DNA of 64,000 nt from Candidatus Poribacteria bacterium (lineage in GTDB: Bacteria > Poribacteria > WGA-4E > WGA-3G). Of the stretch, positions 43,074-52,034 are shown in pieces. A program made the position numbers and the translations under genes. Location: positions 60,349 to 124,348 of the forward strand of contig JAPOZO010000026.1 in the NCBI GenBank assembly GCA_026706025.1, read 5' to 3'. The notes beneath the pieces were generated by a model. The model saw only the letters and a list, made by a program, of their open reading frames with translations, had not been told where the DNA came from and made no database searches. Position 1 is the first letter of the stretch; each line of letters starts with the position of its first letter.

Positions 43074-44483
43074 CTATGAAAGGTTGTATCCACGCTCGTT
43101 GTGTTGGGAAAGGTCAAGTCCCATCCGTTCGTCATCTTCTTCAACACGCAAGCCGACTGTGGCATCCACAATTTTGAGGATGATAAACGAAAGGATTCCA
43201 CTCCAAGCAATGGTGATGATAATGCTGAGCAATTGTGCCCAGACCTGTGTCCCTATTGTCATACCTTCAGCCAATCCGTTACCACCTAAGCCCTTAGCAA
43301 CAAAAACGCCAGTCAACAAGGCACCAACAATCCCACCAATACCGTGAACACCGAACGCATCCAGAGAATCGTCATAACCGAGTTTTGCTTTCAGACTCGT
43401 AGCACCCCAGAAACAGACGACTCCAGAGACAAGCCCGATAGCGAGCGCGCCAATCGGTCCGACAGAACCCGAAGCAGGCGTAATAGCGACCAAGCCAGCG
43501 ACGGCACCTGTTACAATACCCAAAGCACTCGGTTTGCCATGTTTTCCCCACTCAACGAACATCCACGCGACCGCAGCGGTGGCAGTTGAGATCTGCGTAA
43601 CGAGCATCGCCATGCCTGCTGCGCCATCAGCAGCAACAGCACTACCGGCATTGAAACCGAACCAACCTACCCAAAGCATTGACGCACCGACGACGGTGAG
43701 CGTTAAACTATGGGGCGGCATTGCTGTTGTTTGGTAACCGATCCGCTTCCCGACCAAGATAGCAGCGACTAACGCCGCAATCCCTGCGTTAATATGAACA
43801 ACATTTCCACCTGCGAAATCCAGTGCGCCGATAATATCACCAAATAGCGATCCGTCGCCGGACCACGCCATGTGGCAGAGCGGTGCGTACACAATTATTG
43901 ACCACAGGATAGAGAAAATTAGCATCGCCGAGAATTTCATCCGTTCAGCGAACGCACCAGCGATCAATGCGGGTGTAATAATCGCAAATGTCAACTGGAA
44001 GGTAACAAAAACAGTTTCGGGGATAGTTCCAGAGAGTGAGTCTACACCGACACCCTTCAGAAACATGGTGCCAAGTCCACCAACGAAAGAATTGAGGGTA
44101 ATCTTCCCTGCTTCCATACCAGCGGTGTTGAAGGCGAGACTATAGCCGCAGATTATCCACACAATTGTAATCAACCCTGTCAACGCAAAACATTGCATGA
44201 GTACAGAGAGTACATTTTGGACGCGCACTAAGCCTCCATAGAAGAGCGCGAGTCCAGGGATAGTCATAAAGAGCACAAGCGCAGTTGAGGTGAGCATCCA
44301 AGCGGTATCGCCAGAATCAGGTGCTGTTGCATCTTGTGCCATCGCCAAACCCGGCACGCCACACAGTAATAGAATAACAATTAGCGTTCCAATTCGTGTA
44401 TAAGCAGATCGCCCTTTTGGCACAGCTTGCGAACTAAAACTTGCCACGCAAAGAGCTAACAGTGATGCACATCGTTGTCGCAT
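43074..44483 (-). CDS. amt: Ammonium transporter (Amt family)
   Basis: 469 aa with a cleavable signal (about 1-50, LAMAQDA) and eleven helices. The twin conduction histidines are in PLCHMAWSGDGSLF and FGVHGIGGIVGALLTG, and the phenylalanine-gate region reads MLWVGWFGFNAGSA. GGAGG precedes the ATG by 6 bases. Its C-terminal cytoplasmic tail (GLRVEEDDERMGLDLSQHNE) contains the conserved MGLD segment that contacts GlnK. It takes up ammonium/ammonia. A second Amt gene lies upstream on the same strand, but no glnK/glnB gene is next to either. Confidence 0.95.
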   Translation of the reverse strand: MRQRCASLLALCVASFSSQAVPKGRSAYTRIGTLIVILLLCGVPGLAMAQDATAPDSGDTAWMLTSTALVLFMTIPGLALFYGGLVRVQNVLSVLMQCFALTGLITIVWIICGYSLAFNTAGMEAGKITLNSFVGGLGTMFLKGVGVDSLSGTIPETVFVTFQLTFAIITPALIAGAFAERMKFSAMLIFSILWSIIVYAPLCHMAWSGDGSLFGDIIGALDFAGGNVVHINAGIAALVAAILVGKRIGYQTTAMPPHSLTLTVVGASMLWVGWFGFNAGSAVAADGAAGMAMLVTQISTATAAVAWMFVEWGKHGKPSALGIVTGAVAGLVAITPASGSVGPIGALAIGLVSGVVCFWGATSLKAKLGYDDSLDAFGVHGIGGIVGALLTGVFVAKGLGGNGLAEGMTIGTQVWAQLLSIIITIAWSGILSFIILKIVDATVGLRVEEDDERMGLDLSQHNERGYNLS

Positions 44484-44740
44484 CAGAATCCTCCATAGTA
44501 TTTACAAGCAGATATTGCTTGTTTTGTTGTTTATGTTAAGACAGACAACTTTGTCTGTCGGTTCAATTAAGAATACACTTTCGCCAACGAAGTTTGTAAC
44601 CTGCCGGTGAAAGTGGTACGTCCATCATACCTCTAAACATTTTCCACTTTACAATAAAAAGGTGTTGATTTGCTATTTTAGCAGAATATTAGAGTCGTAT
44701 CAAGTGATAATTTTGGCACAAACAGACAGTAGATCGAATA

Positions 44741-44836
44741 GGACTTACGCAAATTCAGCAGGCGGCGCGAGTTCTTTTGATTTTTAACGCCCGAAATCCA
44801 CTTATCAGGAACTTATGAACCAACTGCGTAAGCCCC
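44741..44836. mobile_element. MITE-like element, 96 bp, diverged right end
   Basis: TA-GGACTTACGCA (44739-44751) and TGCGTAAGCCC (44825-44835) form terminal inverted repeats with one mismatch in 11 bases; the same ends occur on the 140-bp element at 4984. It contains a degenerate version of the CCGAAATCCACTTATCAGG palindrome. It sits in the gap 44484-44964 between the two amt genes. Confidence 0.6.
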
Positions 44837-44865
44837 ACAGAATCCAAAAACAGTAAAAAGGGAAA

Positions 44866-44921
44866 CACCCACAAGGCGTGAAGTTAAAACTCAGGGATAT
44901 AAGTGAAACTTCCTGTGGGTG
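44866..44921 (-). terminator. Long stem-loop terminator after the upstream amt gene
   Basis: On the minus strand CACCCACAGGAAGTT (from 44921) pairs with AACTTCACGCCTTGTGGGTG (to 44866) and is followed by TTTCCCTTTTTACTG. It lies 45 bp after the stop of the amt gene at 44965 and would end its transcript before the second amt gene. Confidence 0.65.
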
Positions 44922-44964
44922 CCCCTATTAGGTTTGTAGCCTGAAGGCTACCTGAGCGATGTGT

Positions 44965-46308
44965 TTACCGTATTGAGGAGACATTAAAGTCAGGATAGGC
45001 ACTTGCACCGTGTTCTTCGTAGTCAAGCCCTCCCTGTTCTTCTTCTTCTGTGACCCGCAAGCCTGTAATTGCTTTGATCCCGTAGAAGAGAATAAAGCCA
45101 GTAACGAGGCACCACACGAAGACAGCAACAACACCGACGATCTGTGCCCAGAGGAATCCGAATGAACCACCGAAGAAAATTCCCTGCTCGCTATGGAAGA
45201 ATCCAAGGAGGATTGTGCCTAATGCGCCACACGTCCCGTGAACAGAGATAGCACCGACCGGATCGTCAACTTTCAGACGTTCTAACAATAGAACACTAAG
45301 GACAACTACGATACCGCCAAGTGCGCCGATTATTGCGGCGGATACTGGACTTACAAAAGCACAACCCGCAGTAATCGCGACCAAACCAGCGAGTGCGCCA
45401 TTGAGTGACATACCGGCATCGGGTTTACCGAGGAACATCCATGCCGTGATCATAGCAGTGATAGCACCAGCGGCAGCGGCGATATTTGTCGTTACGGCGA
45501 TGAGAGAGATGTCAGCTGCATCAGCACCCATCTGGCTACCGGGGTTAAACCCGAACCAACCGAGCCACAAGATAAAGACACCGAGCGCGGCGAGCGGAAG
45601 GTTGTGCCCGGCAATGGGTCTCGGTTTCCCGTCCGCATCATATTTACCAAGTCGGGGGCCTAAGACGATGGCACCCGTCAGGGCAAGCCAACCGCCCGTT
45701 GAATGGACGACTGTTGAACCGGCAAAATCGAGCATCCCTGCACCGAAATTTGCCAACCAACCGCCACCCCAGATCCAGTGTCCAACAATCGGATAGATGA
45801 TACCGGTGATGAAGACACTATAAATCAGATAACTCTTGAACTGTGTCCGTTCTGCCATCGCGCCGGAGACAATCGTTGCCGCGGTCGCGGCGAATACGAG
45901 CTGGAAAAGCCATGCGGCGTGTGTCGGTACTGAACTCCACTCTAATGAAGCAAACGCTGTGGAATCCGCTGGCACAAACCATCCGCTTGTTCCCATGAAT
46001 GCGCTACCGGTACCAAACATGATGGCAAAGCCGATTGCCCAATAAGCGATTGACCCCATTGAGAAATCCATCAAGTTTTTCATGAGAATGTTGACGGCGT
46101 TCTTGGCACGTGTGAATCCGGATTCCACCATAGCGAACCCTGCCTGCATAAAGAACACAAGAAACGCAGCGACGAGTACCAACAGTGTATCTGACATATA
46201 CTTTGCATCCGAAACCTTCTCACCCTCAACAGATCCGTTTAAGGCGAAAACGTTCAGGCTCAGGAGGCAGGTGAGTACAAAAACTGTTATGATAACCTTT
46301 CTTATCAT
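44965..46308 (-). CDS. amt: Ammonium transporter (Amt family)
   Basis: 447 aa with a signal sequence (1-22, LNVFALNG) and eleven helices. Family motifs: AFLVFFMQAGFAMVESGF, conduction His in GHWIWGGGW and SVHGTCGALGTILLG, and ILWLGWFGFNPGSQ. AAGGAG lies 9 bases before the ATG. The C-terminal tail (GLRVTEEEEQGGLDYEEHG) has the GLD segment used in GlnK binding. It differs markedly from the other Amt in the window and belongs to a different subgroup, so the two may have distinct affinity. An outer-membrane protein gene lies just upstream. Confidence 0.95.
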   Translation of the reverse strand: MIRKVIITVFVLTCLLSLNVFALNGSVEGEKVSDAKYMSDTLLVLVAAFLVFFMQAGFAMVESGFTRAKNAVNILMKNLMDFSMGSIAYWAIGFAIMFGTGSAFMGTSGWFVPADSTAFASLEWSSVPTHAAWLFQLVFAATAATIVSGAMAERTQFKSYLIYSVFITGIIYPIVGHWIWGGGWLANFGAGMLDFAGSTVVHSTGGWLALTGAIVLGPRLGKYDADGKPRPIAGHNLPLAALGVFILWLGWFGFNPGSQMGADAADISLIAVTTNIAAAAGAITAMITAWMFLGKPDAGMSLNGALAGLVAITAGCAFVSPVSAAIIGALGGIVVVLSVLLLERLKVDDPVGAISVHGTCGALGTILLGFFHSEQGIFFGGSFGFLWAQIVGVVAVFVWCLVTGFILFYGIKAITGLRVTEEEEQGGLDYEEHGASAYPDFNVSSIR

Positions 46309-46330
46309 TTGGAAATATCTCCTTGTAGAA

Positions 46331-46437
46331 CAGCAGTCAGTTATCAGTTTGCCTCGCAGTGAGAGTCGTCAGTGAAGAGAGATTAATACATCAAACATCT
46401 CTTGTTACCACTAACTTATAACTAACAACTGATAGTT
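46331..46437. repeat. ATCAGT-type dispersed repeat
   Basis: CAGCAGTCAGTTATCAGT, then TGCCTCGCAGTGAGAGTCGT, AGAGAGATT...CATCTCTTGTTACC and TAACAACTGATAGTT. The TGCCTCGCAGTGAGAGTCGT block recurs with three or four changes at about 47480. It lies between amt and the outer-membrane protein gene. Confidence 0.5.
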
Positions 46438-46444
46438 TCCATCT

Positions 46445-47164
46445 TTACCACGTGCGGACGAAAGTCATTCTACCGGTAAGACCTGTTTCATCGTCCCCCT
46501 TTTGGGTTTCAAATCCGACGAAAACACCGAGTGTGTTATTTTCACCGTAGCCGACATTTGCCCGACCGCCAACAACCATACTGCTGAGTCCGCCTTCATC
46601 CCCTAAACCGATCGTTACTTCTACTTGGGGACCGATAGCGAGCGTATCATTGACGGAATAAAGGACAAAGTCGCGCGTATAGATTGAATCGTCGCCGTAA
46701 TCGAAAGGCGAATTGAAGAACCCTTGGATCCACGATTCAAAATAGATGGAGCCAGCCGTGAGATAGGTGAACAGCTGCGGTGCGATCAAGGAAGAGGGAC
46801 CGTTCGCCGCTGCATAGTCAAACCCAATACCGACCATCGGCAGGAAGCTGAGGGACAGTGAATCACTATCAACGACAGGAATACCAAGACCTATATCCAA
46901 TTCACCGAATGTTCCAACGACGTAAATATCGGTATCCAGGGAGAGACCGCCGAGGAAACTTGGGGAATGGCTCGCACCGACCCAAATCTGCGTTCCCAAA
47001 CTATCTGTATCCGTTCGGAACCACCCGGAAGCACCTGATGATTCTTCTTCTGCCATTTCTTCACCCATTTCGTGGGCATCTGCGTAGACCATGGGGACAC
47101 TGCCCACTGCGAAAATACAGACTATTACTAACAAACGAACTAACCAAAATGTATACGTTTTCAT
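46445..47164 (-). CDS. Outer-membrane-barrel-like protein (paralogue of the 52-kb gene)
   Basis: 239 aa, signal peptide (1-28, cleavage after VYA) followed by an acidic stretch (DAHEMGEEMAEEESS). The remainder is a series of amphipathic strands (DTDSLGTQIWVGASHSP, then LSLSFLPMVGIGFDYA and LAIGPQVEVTIGLG) ending GLTGRMTFVRTW with a C-terminal aromatic, as in outer-membrane barrels. It is clearly homologous to the 52035-52784 product. Its position directly upstream of amt raises the possibility of a porin for ammonium or another small nitrogen solute, but that is context only. Confidence 0.75.
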   Translation of the reverse strand: MKTYTFWLVRLLVIVCIFAVGSVPMVYADAHEMGEEMAEEESSGASGWFRTDTDSLGTQIWVGASHSPSFLGGLSLDTDIYVVGTFGELDIGLGIPVVDSDSLSLSFLPMVGIGFDYAAANGPSSLIAPQLFTYLTAGSIYFESWIQGFFNSPFDYGDDSIYTRDFVLYSVNDTLAIGPQVEVTIGLGDEGGLSSMVVGGRANVGYGENNTLGVFVGFETQKGDDETGLTGRMTFVRTW

Positions 47165-47364
47165 TCTTTACCTCTTGGAGTTTTACTCCGATTTTTTCGA
47201 CCCCATACGTTATTGACTATGGGGCCCCCTGTCAAAATCAGGTTAGGGATTAGACCCTGTTAATATGTGCGTCCAAAACGCGCCTACAGGATTATGTAAA
47301 TTTGAGCAACGGACAATCACGGTGCAATAATGCCACTCTGAAGTTTTTATTCAGAAAGGGTCAC

Positions 47365-47393
47365 TTGACGCTGGCATCAACTTGTGATATAGT
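47365..47393 (+). promoter_or_regulatory. Sigma70 promoter in the gap before the glycosyltransferase gene
   Basis: TTGACG (47365-47370), 17-base spacer, TATAGT (47388-47393). The next plus-strand gene starts 254 bp downstream, so the leader would be long and would include the repeat at 47475-47640. The gap 47165-47646 holds nothing else I recognise. Confidence 0.55.
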
Positions 47394-47474
47394 GATTTCG
47401 GCTGCAAACGGCAGACTTTCACCAATGCTTACTTCGCACCTGTTTTCGTTTAAAGCAAAACGCGTGCCAATTAA

Positions 47475-47640
47475 CAGTTTACCTCACAGTGAGAGCCGTT
47501 AGACCATCCGCTTCACTTATTTTCTGTTGTCAATAATGTAAGCATTACAAGGGTTTAACCGATAATAGATAACGGATAACTCTCGTCGTGAGACAAACTT
47601 TTAAAACTGATAACTGATAACTGACAACCGATAACTCGTA
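47475..47640. repeat. ATCAGT/CGATAAC-type dispersed repeats
   Basis: CAGTTTACCTCACAGTGAGAG near 47476 matches the block at about 46348. At 47555-47640 come several GATAACGGATAACT and CTGATAACTGATAACTGAC units. The region runs up to the start of the glycosyltransferase gene. Confidence 0.5.
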
Positions 47641-47646
47641 AAAAAA

Positions 47647-49056
47647 ATGCTGAAATTTTCAACAAAAGATTGCCCAAAAAAGATGCAAATCGCGCTTTTG
47701 AGTGTCGTTGCGATATTTGGAATCACACTTCGCTTTTGGAATTTAGGACACTGGAGCTTCTGGATTGATGAAGTCTTTACAGTCAGAGATGCTCAAAGCC
47801 TCTCGCTTAACAATTGGCAGTCTATTCCGAACCCTATCCCTTACCTCGCTGTGAAATTGTCAATAGTACTCGCGGGGCAGAGCGAATGGGGAAGCCGTTT
47901 AATTCCGTGCCTTGTCGGGATCGCATCAATTCCTGCAGTCTTTGGGTTAGGACGAACACTCTTCAATTGGCAGGTCGGACTGCTCAGTAGCGCATTCGTG
48001 GCATTCTCAAGTTGGCACCTGTTTTGGGCACAGAATGCGCGTTACCCCGTCTTTACCTTTCTGTTTGCAATTTTGACAGCGTGGTTTTTCTATCTATCTC
48101 TCGAACGCGATTCGACACTTCTGACAATCGCAGCACTTGCCTGCTGTCTCTGTCTAATACTGTCACACACGCTGTCTGTTGTGATCGTTCCAGCGTTAGG
48201 AGCCTATGCAATAATCTGTCTATTAGAAAATTCCAACAGGAAACGCTGGATCAATTTGCTCATCTTTTTCATTCCGTTTGCGATGCCTGTATTTGCCTTA
48301 GCATTTCCAGAGGTCCGCGGCTATATCTTCTCCGGCTGGGGACGCAATGAATGGCAACGCAGCCCGCTTTATATTCTGCTAACGCTCGTCGAAGGTGTGA
48401 GTGTGCCGATAGCCGTTGCTGCCTTCTTCGGTTTCGTTACGACATTATCTCATAGGTCAACACGCTTTCTATTTTGTTATGCAGGTATCCCGTTAGTACT
48501 TTTTCTCATAGCTTCACAGTTTCAAAACGTCGCTGGCTACTACCTATTCTGGACAACACCTGCCTATTTTATTTTCGCTGGCGTTATATGCGAACGGGTG
48601 GTCTGGAGGGGGACAGGGCCGCAATCGGAGAAAAAAAGAGTGGGACTTGTGCCGTGTATTTTGGTGATAGCATTACTCTCACAGACCTATCTCTATTTTA
48701 AGATTGAAAACGGGGGGAGACCAAAGTGGCGGGAAGCGTTTGCAGCCATCCAAACCGAGAAGCAACCCAACGACAAAGTGGTACTTTCTGAACCTGAGAT
48801 GGGCAAATACTATCTACCAGAACTATCGCCGATTTACATCGGTGAATTGTTAGACGACAAGAAAGGTTTTGAGAGACAGTGGGAAAATTCAGGGAGAGAT
48901 CGGTTATGGTTCGTTGTGGACGTGGCGAGTTTTAATGTTTTTGATGGAAATGAAAATGTCCGCAGTTGGATTCGCCAACGCGGACATCTCGTAAAAACGT
49001 TCCCTGCCTTCTCGCGCGCAAAAGACAGGACAATTCATGTTTATCTGTTGGAGTAG
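47647..49056 (+). CDS. Family 39-type glycosyltransferase (ArnT/PMT-like membrane protein)
   Basis: 469 aa with about 11 hydrophobic helices. The catalytic acidic pair of the GT-C fold is in the first periplasmic loop: SFWIDEVFTVRDAQSL (Asp-Glu near residues 41-42). The central part has LLSSAFVAFSSWHLFWAQNARY, typical of the family, and the C-terminal 120 residues form a soluble domain (PNDKVVLSEPEMGKYYL). Such enzymes transfer sugars from polyprenyl-phosphate donors to lipids or proteins on the outer face of the inner membrane. The acceptor is unknown. No clear Shine-Dalgarno sequence; an A-run precedes the ATG. Confidence 0.87.
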   Translation: MLKFSTKDCPKKMQIALLSVVAIFGITLRFWNLGHWSFWIDEVFTVRDAQSLSLNNWQSIPNPIPYLAVKLSIVLAGQSEWGSRLIPCLVGIASIPAVFGLGRTLFNWQVGLLSSAFVAFSSWHLFWAQNARYPVFTFLFAILTAWFFYLSLERDSTLLTIAALACCLCLILSHTLSVVIVPALGAYAIICLLENSNRKRWINLLIFFIPFAMPVFALAFPEVRGYIFSGWGRNEWQRSPLYILLTLVEGVSVPIAVAAFFGFVTTLSHRSTRFLFCYAGIPLVLFLIASQFQNVAGYYLFWTTPAYFIFAGVICERVVWRGTGPQSEKKRVGLVPCILVIALLSQTYLYFKIENGGRPKWREAFAAIQTEKQPNDKVVLSEPEMGKYYLPELSPIYIGELLDDKKGFERQWENSGRDRLWFVVDVASFNVFDGNENVRSWIRQRGHLVKTFPAFSRAKDRTIHVYLLE

Positions 49057-49066
49057 AACATTTTGA

Positions 49067-49164
49067 TAGGTCCTACCCAAACGGCTGGTGGCTTGGATGG
49101 GTTTCCTCCAAAAGCGAAACTCACGGATGTGTTGCTCTTGCCGGTTTCTTGAAAGTAGGACCTA
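49067..49164. mobile_element. MITE-like element, 98 bp, with perfect 10-bp inverted ends
   Basis: TAGGTCCTAC (49067-49076) and GTAGGACCTA (49155-49164) are exact reverse complements. The ends differ from the GGACTTACGCA family. It lies between the glycosyltransferase gene and the Rpn fragment and encodes nothing. Confidence 0.5.
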
Positions 49165-49205
49165 AACATCTGAATGACATGTGAAAGTTTCCTTTTGGTT
49201 GTGCT

Positions 49206-49682
49206 CTACGCCTCTAATTCGCTTTGGAATGCCTGAAAGCTGGGTGCTAACGAAGCATTTAGATTCAAGTGCTTCAGGCGGTTGAGGTCCGCAATCGCTT
49301 CAAGCGTAGGTTTTAGGGCGTTGATATCCGCCTGCAGGAAACGAGCCGTGAGGACTGCGACTATATTTTCCATAGTTGTTTCACGCGCACCGCGTTCTAA
49401 CAAGACTTTTGCCATCGTTTGTGCCATTGTAGATACCTCCTTATCGGATGTATGTCGCTCTACTAAACTTATCAACTCATCATGTTCTCCAGCAGGGCGA
49501 CGATGCAGGATCAACATCATATAGAACAGGACGCGAAACCCCATCATCTCATCCACCGTGGATTGATGTTCTATGAGGATATAGATGAGCAACGTCTCAC
49601 TTGCGTCTTGACTTCTAAACGGCACGTTAAAGAGAATGTCGGCTTGCTGCTCGCGAAGTGTCTCTGAAATCAGATTCCTATT
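49206..49682 (-). pseudogene. 5'-truncated Rpn-family nuclease/putative transposase
   Basis: The readable product begins NRNLISETLREQQADILFNV and continues PFRSQDASETLLIYILIEHQ (49625 inward), matching the centre of Rpn-type PD-(D/E)XK proteins: the Asp of ADILF and the Glu-x-Gln of IEHQ are the expected active-site positions. The N-terminal 40-50 residues of the family are missing: upstream the frame runs into unrelated sequence and meets the end of the next gene at 49740. A GTG at 49625 could start a shorter 139-aa product but would lack the Asp. The C-terminal part (VLTARFLQADINALKPTLE) looks intact. It is most likely a decayed copy of a mobile-associated gene. Confidence 0.75.
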
Positions 49683-49739
49683 TGCTGCGATACAGATAGA
49701 TATATTTCTCCGATAAATGCCTCGACTCTGGAACTCACA

Positions 49740-51944
49740 TTATATGCCAAAGGTATTGGTATACTTTAGTAACACTGTGCGTCCCCTCGTCACCAATTTT
49801 CTTGGGACTTTATCTTCTCTGTCCGTGTTGAGGTTTTCATTGTAGACCAACCATAGATCATTCCCCTCACGGAAATTATATCGAAACCGAATATTTGTTG
49901 AGAACCGATCATTAGCACTATTGTATTGCACAAATGCATTCAGAGAGATGTGTGTATCCAGAGCTGCACGGGTTCGCAGGCGAACGACATGTGCATAAAA
50001 TCCCTGATTGCGTTCGGGAAAACGGATAACATTGACTTCATACTCACTGATTACTTCTAAATGTCGGGAGACATTCCAAGTTGGTTTAACACCCGATTCC
50101 AGTCGCCATCCATCATAGAAACCGCCGAAAGCCCAATCGAAATCCGTACGGAACAATCTTCTATTGGGCATATCAAATCCGCCCTTGACCTCAAAAGTGG
50201 TGTAATTGCCTGCTGGAACCATTGTGTCTTTCGGAAAATCCTCATCTTCGGTGAGATCCTCATAATCCATTTGAAAGTCCAGTGTCGCTGCTGCGCCAGA
50301 CTTCCACTCAAGATCGATATCATAGTCAAGTTGCGCGGATTCCACAGAACTATCTTCATTACGGAGCACAACGAACCCTTTAAATTGTAACGGACTCACC
50401 TGTCTAATTGGGGTGCCTTTTTTCATGAGCCAATCATAACGAGCACCCCACTGCAGTTGCGTGAAATCCTTTCGTTTTGTATACCCAAGTCCGGGCGAAA
50501 AGTCTTTGCCTCTCCGCGCTACGACGAGTTCATAATCGAATCCAACATCGGTGCGCCGGGTGAGTTCTGCGAGAAACATCGCTGTATCTAAAAAATTGGA
50601 TGTCTGCTTTTGAGCAGTTTGATCCTCAAAAGTTTGTCCCCACTTAAGTGTCAAATATTCTTTTTCAAAAACCCGAAAAATACCGTCAAGTCCGTACGCG
50701 AAATTATAATTGCCTTCCTCGTCAATACGGTTTGTTAGCATGACACCAGCATAGGAATATGGATTCAGAACTTGCCGACGCAGCCGTAGTACCCCGAAGT
50801 TTTCGCTGGGGATGTCTTCCTTACGTGCGGTTTGCATGTCAAGGAAACCGAGGTCCCAATCGCCAATACGCCCAACGAGTCTCGCGCCACCAATGATAGG
50901 GATTTGTTCATCGTCCTGAATGCCGATCCGACGGCTATGAAAAAGTCGAGCACGATCAATGAAATTGAAGGAAAAAATCCCGGAACGTTCTTGAAAAAAT
51001 TGCCGTTTCTCCGGGAAGAATAGCGAAAATCGGCTTAAATTAACCTGCTGATCATCAGCTTCTGCTTGGGCAAAGTCAGGATTTAGGGTGGTATCCAAGG
51101 TGAGGTTGCTAGTGATATTATATTTAATATCAAGCCCAACATTTCTCGCTAACTCATTTTTGAGATGATAGGCGGTCTTGGCATCGTTTAACGTGGGTGT
51201 TTGTTCGAGTCCGCCGATGGCGTAAGGTGTGAAGTAAACGGGTTTTTGGCTGTAAACCTGGTTTAAAACGATAGGATGCGCTCGCGAGGGGGTATCAATC
51301 CCGCGCTCCGGAGACAGATCCGGGAAGACAACGCGCTCGTTTTTTCGGGCAATATTTCGATAAGCGATTAATCCCATGGTCACGCTACCTGCTTTATCCT
51401 GAAAACTCAGACTGGAAAACGGGATACGCATTTCAACGAACCAACCCTTTTCATTCTGAACCGTGGCGACATCCCAATAGGTATCCCAGTTTTTGTTATC
51501 AGACTTGCCATCATTAAAGACGGCTTCATCACCGCGAACACCTGCTGGTGTTGTCCAAAATGACAGGGCAGTTTTTTTATCATTGAAGGTATCAAGAATG
51601 ATTCCAAATTTATCATCCTTGCTCGATCTATCCCGATAGAGCGAGTTCACACGAATCCCGGAAGGGTCAGTATCATAACATCGCGCTGAACAATAAAGAT
51701 AATTCTCATCATAAGCGATTCTGATCTCAGTGCTCTCGGTGGGTTCACCCTTGTAGGTGGGTTTGTACATGATCATAGGGAGGGGTTGAATCCGCTGCCA
51801 TCCGGGTTCATCGCTCAATCCATCAATTTGGATAGCCTCTGTCAAGTAGGTTAATGGTAGCGATTCTTGAGCATCGGTGGCATTCACAGAGAAAGCAAGG
51901 ATTAGGATTACGTACACCACAACAGACTTTGATAAATCTATCAT
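49740..51944 (-). CDS. DUF5916-type outer-membrane protein with CBM9-like domain
   Basis: 734 aa from the ATG at 51944 (MIDLSKSVVVYVILILAF, a signal peptide cleaved near ATDA). Residues about 30-215 form a CBM9-like beta-sandwich: IQIDGLSDEPGWQRIQPL and IRIAYDENYLYCSARCYD, then GWFVEMRIPFSSLSF. From about 230 the DUF5916 barrel follows, with FSLFFPEKRQFFQERSGIF (a conserved segment) and many amphipathic strands ending LLKYTNTFGI. Such proteins are found in the outer membrane of Bacteroidetes-like bacteria; function is unproven, though carbohydrate binding or hydrolase-like roles are suggested. A hairpin (51979-52014) separates it from the next gene upstream. Confidence 0.87.
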   Translation of the reverse strand: MIDLSKSVVVYVILILAFSVNATDAQESLPLTYLTEAIQIDGLSDEPGWQRIQPLPMIMYKPTYKGEPTESTEIRIAYDENYLYCSARCYDTDPSGIRVNSLYRDRSSKDDKFGIILDTFNDKKTALSFWTTPAGVRGDEAVFNDGKSDNKNWDTYWDVATVQNEKGWFVEMRIPFSSLSFQDKAGSVTMGLIAYRNIARKNERVVFPDLSPERGIDTPSRAHPIVLNQVYSQKPVYFTPYAIGGLEQTPTLNDAKTAYHLKNELARNVGLDIKYNITSNLTLDTTLNPDFAQAEADDQQVNLSRFSLFFPEKRQFFQERSGIFSFNFIDRARLFHSRRIGIQDDEQIPIIGGARLVGRIGDWDLGFLDMQTARKEDIPSENFGVLRLRRQVLNPYSYAGVMLTNRIDEEGNYNFAYGLDGIFRVFEKEYLTLKWGQTFEDQTAQKQTSNFLDTAMFLAELTRRTDVGFDYELVVARRGKDFSPGLGYTKRKDFTQLQWGARYDWLMKKGTPIRQVSPLQFKGFVVLRNEDSSVESAQLDYDIDLEWKSGAAATLDFQMDYEDLTEDEDFPKDTMVPAGNYTTFEVKGGFDMPNRRLFRTDFDWAFGGFYDGWRLESGVKPTWNVSRHLEVISEYEVNVIRFPERNQGFYAHVVRLRTRAALDTHISLNAFVQYNSANDRFSTNIRFRYNFREGNDLWLVYNENLNTDREDKVPRKLVTRGRTVLLKYTNTFGI

Positions 51945-51978
51945 TTCTTCATTCAATGCGTTATAAGAAATAAAAGAT

Positions 51979-52014
51979 GTAGGCGCGCCTCTCATTTGTT
52001 TGAAGCGCGCCTAC
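51979..52014 (-). terminator. Stem-loop with perfect 10-bp arms
   Basis: GTAGGCGCGC (51979-51988) and GCGCGCCTAC (52005-52014) are exact complements. On the minus strand it follows the outer-membrane protein gene by 20 bp and is followed by ATCTTTTATTTCT, so it probably terminates that transcript. Confidence 0.65.
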
Positions 52015-52034
52015 GGATTGATAGGAAAATATGC

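Noticed and set aside
47302..47502. 66-codon open frame downstream of the promoter at 47365
   Set aside because: It begins upstream of the promoter, has no ribosome-binding site and ends in the dispersed repeat.
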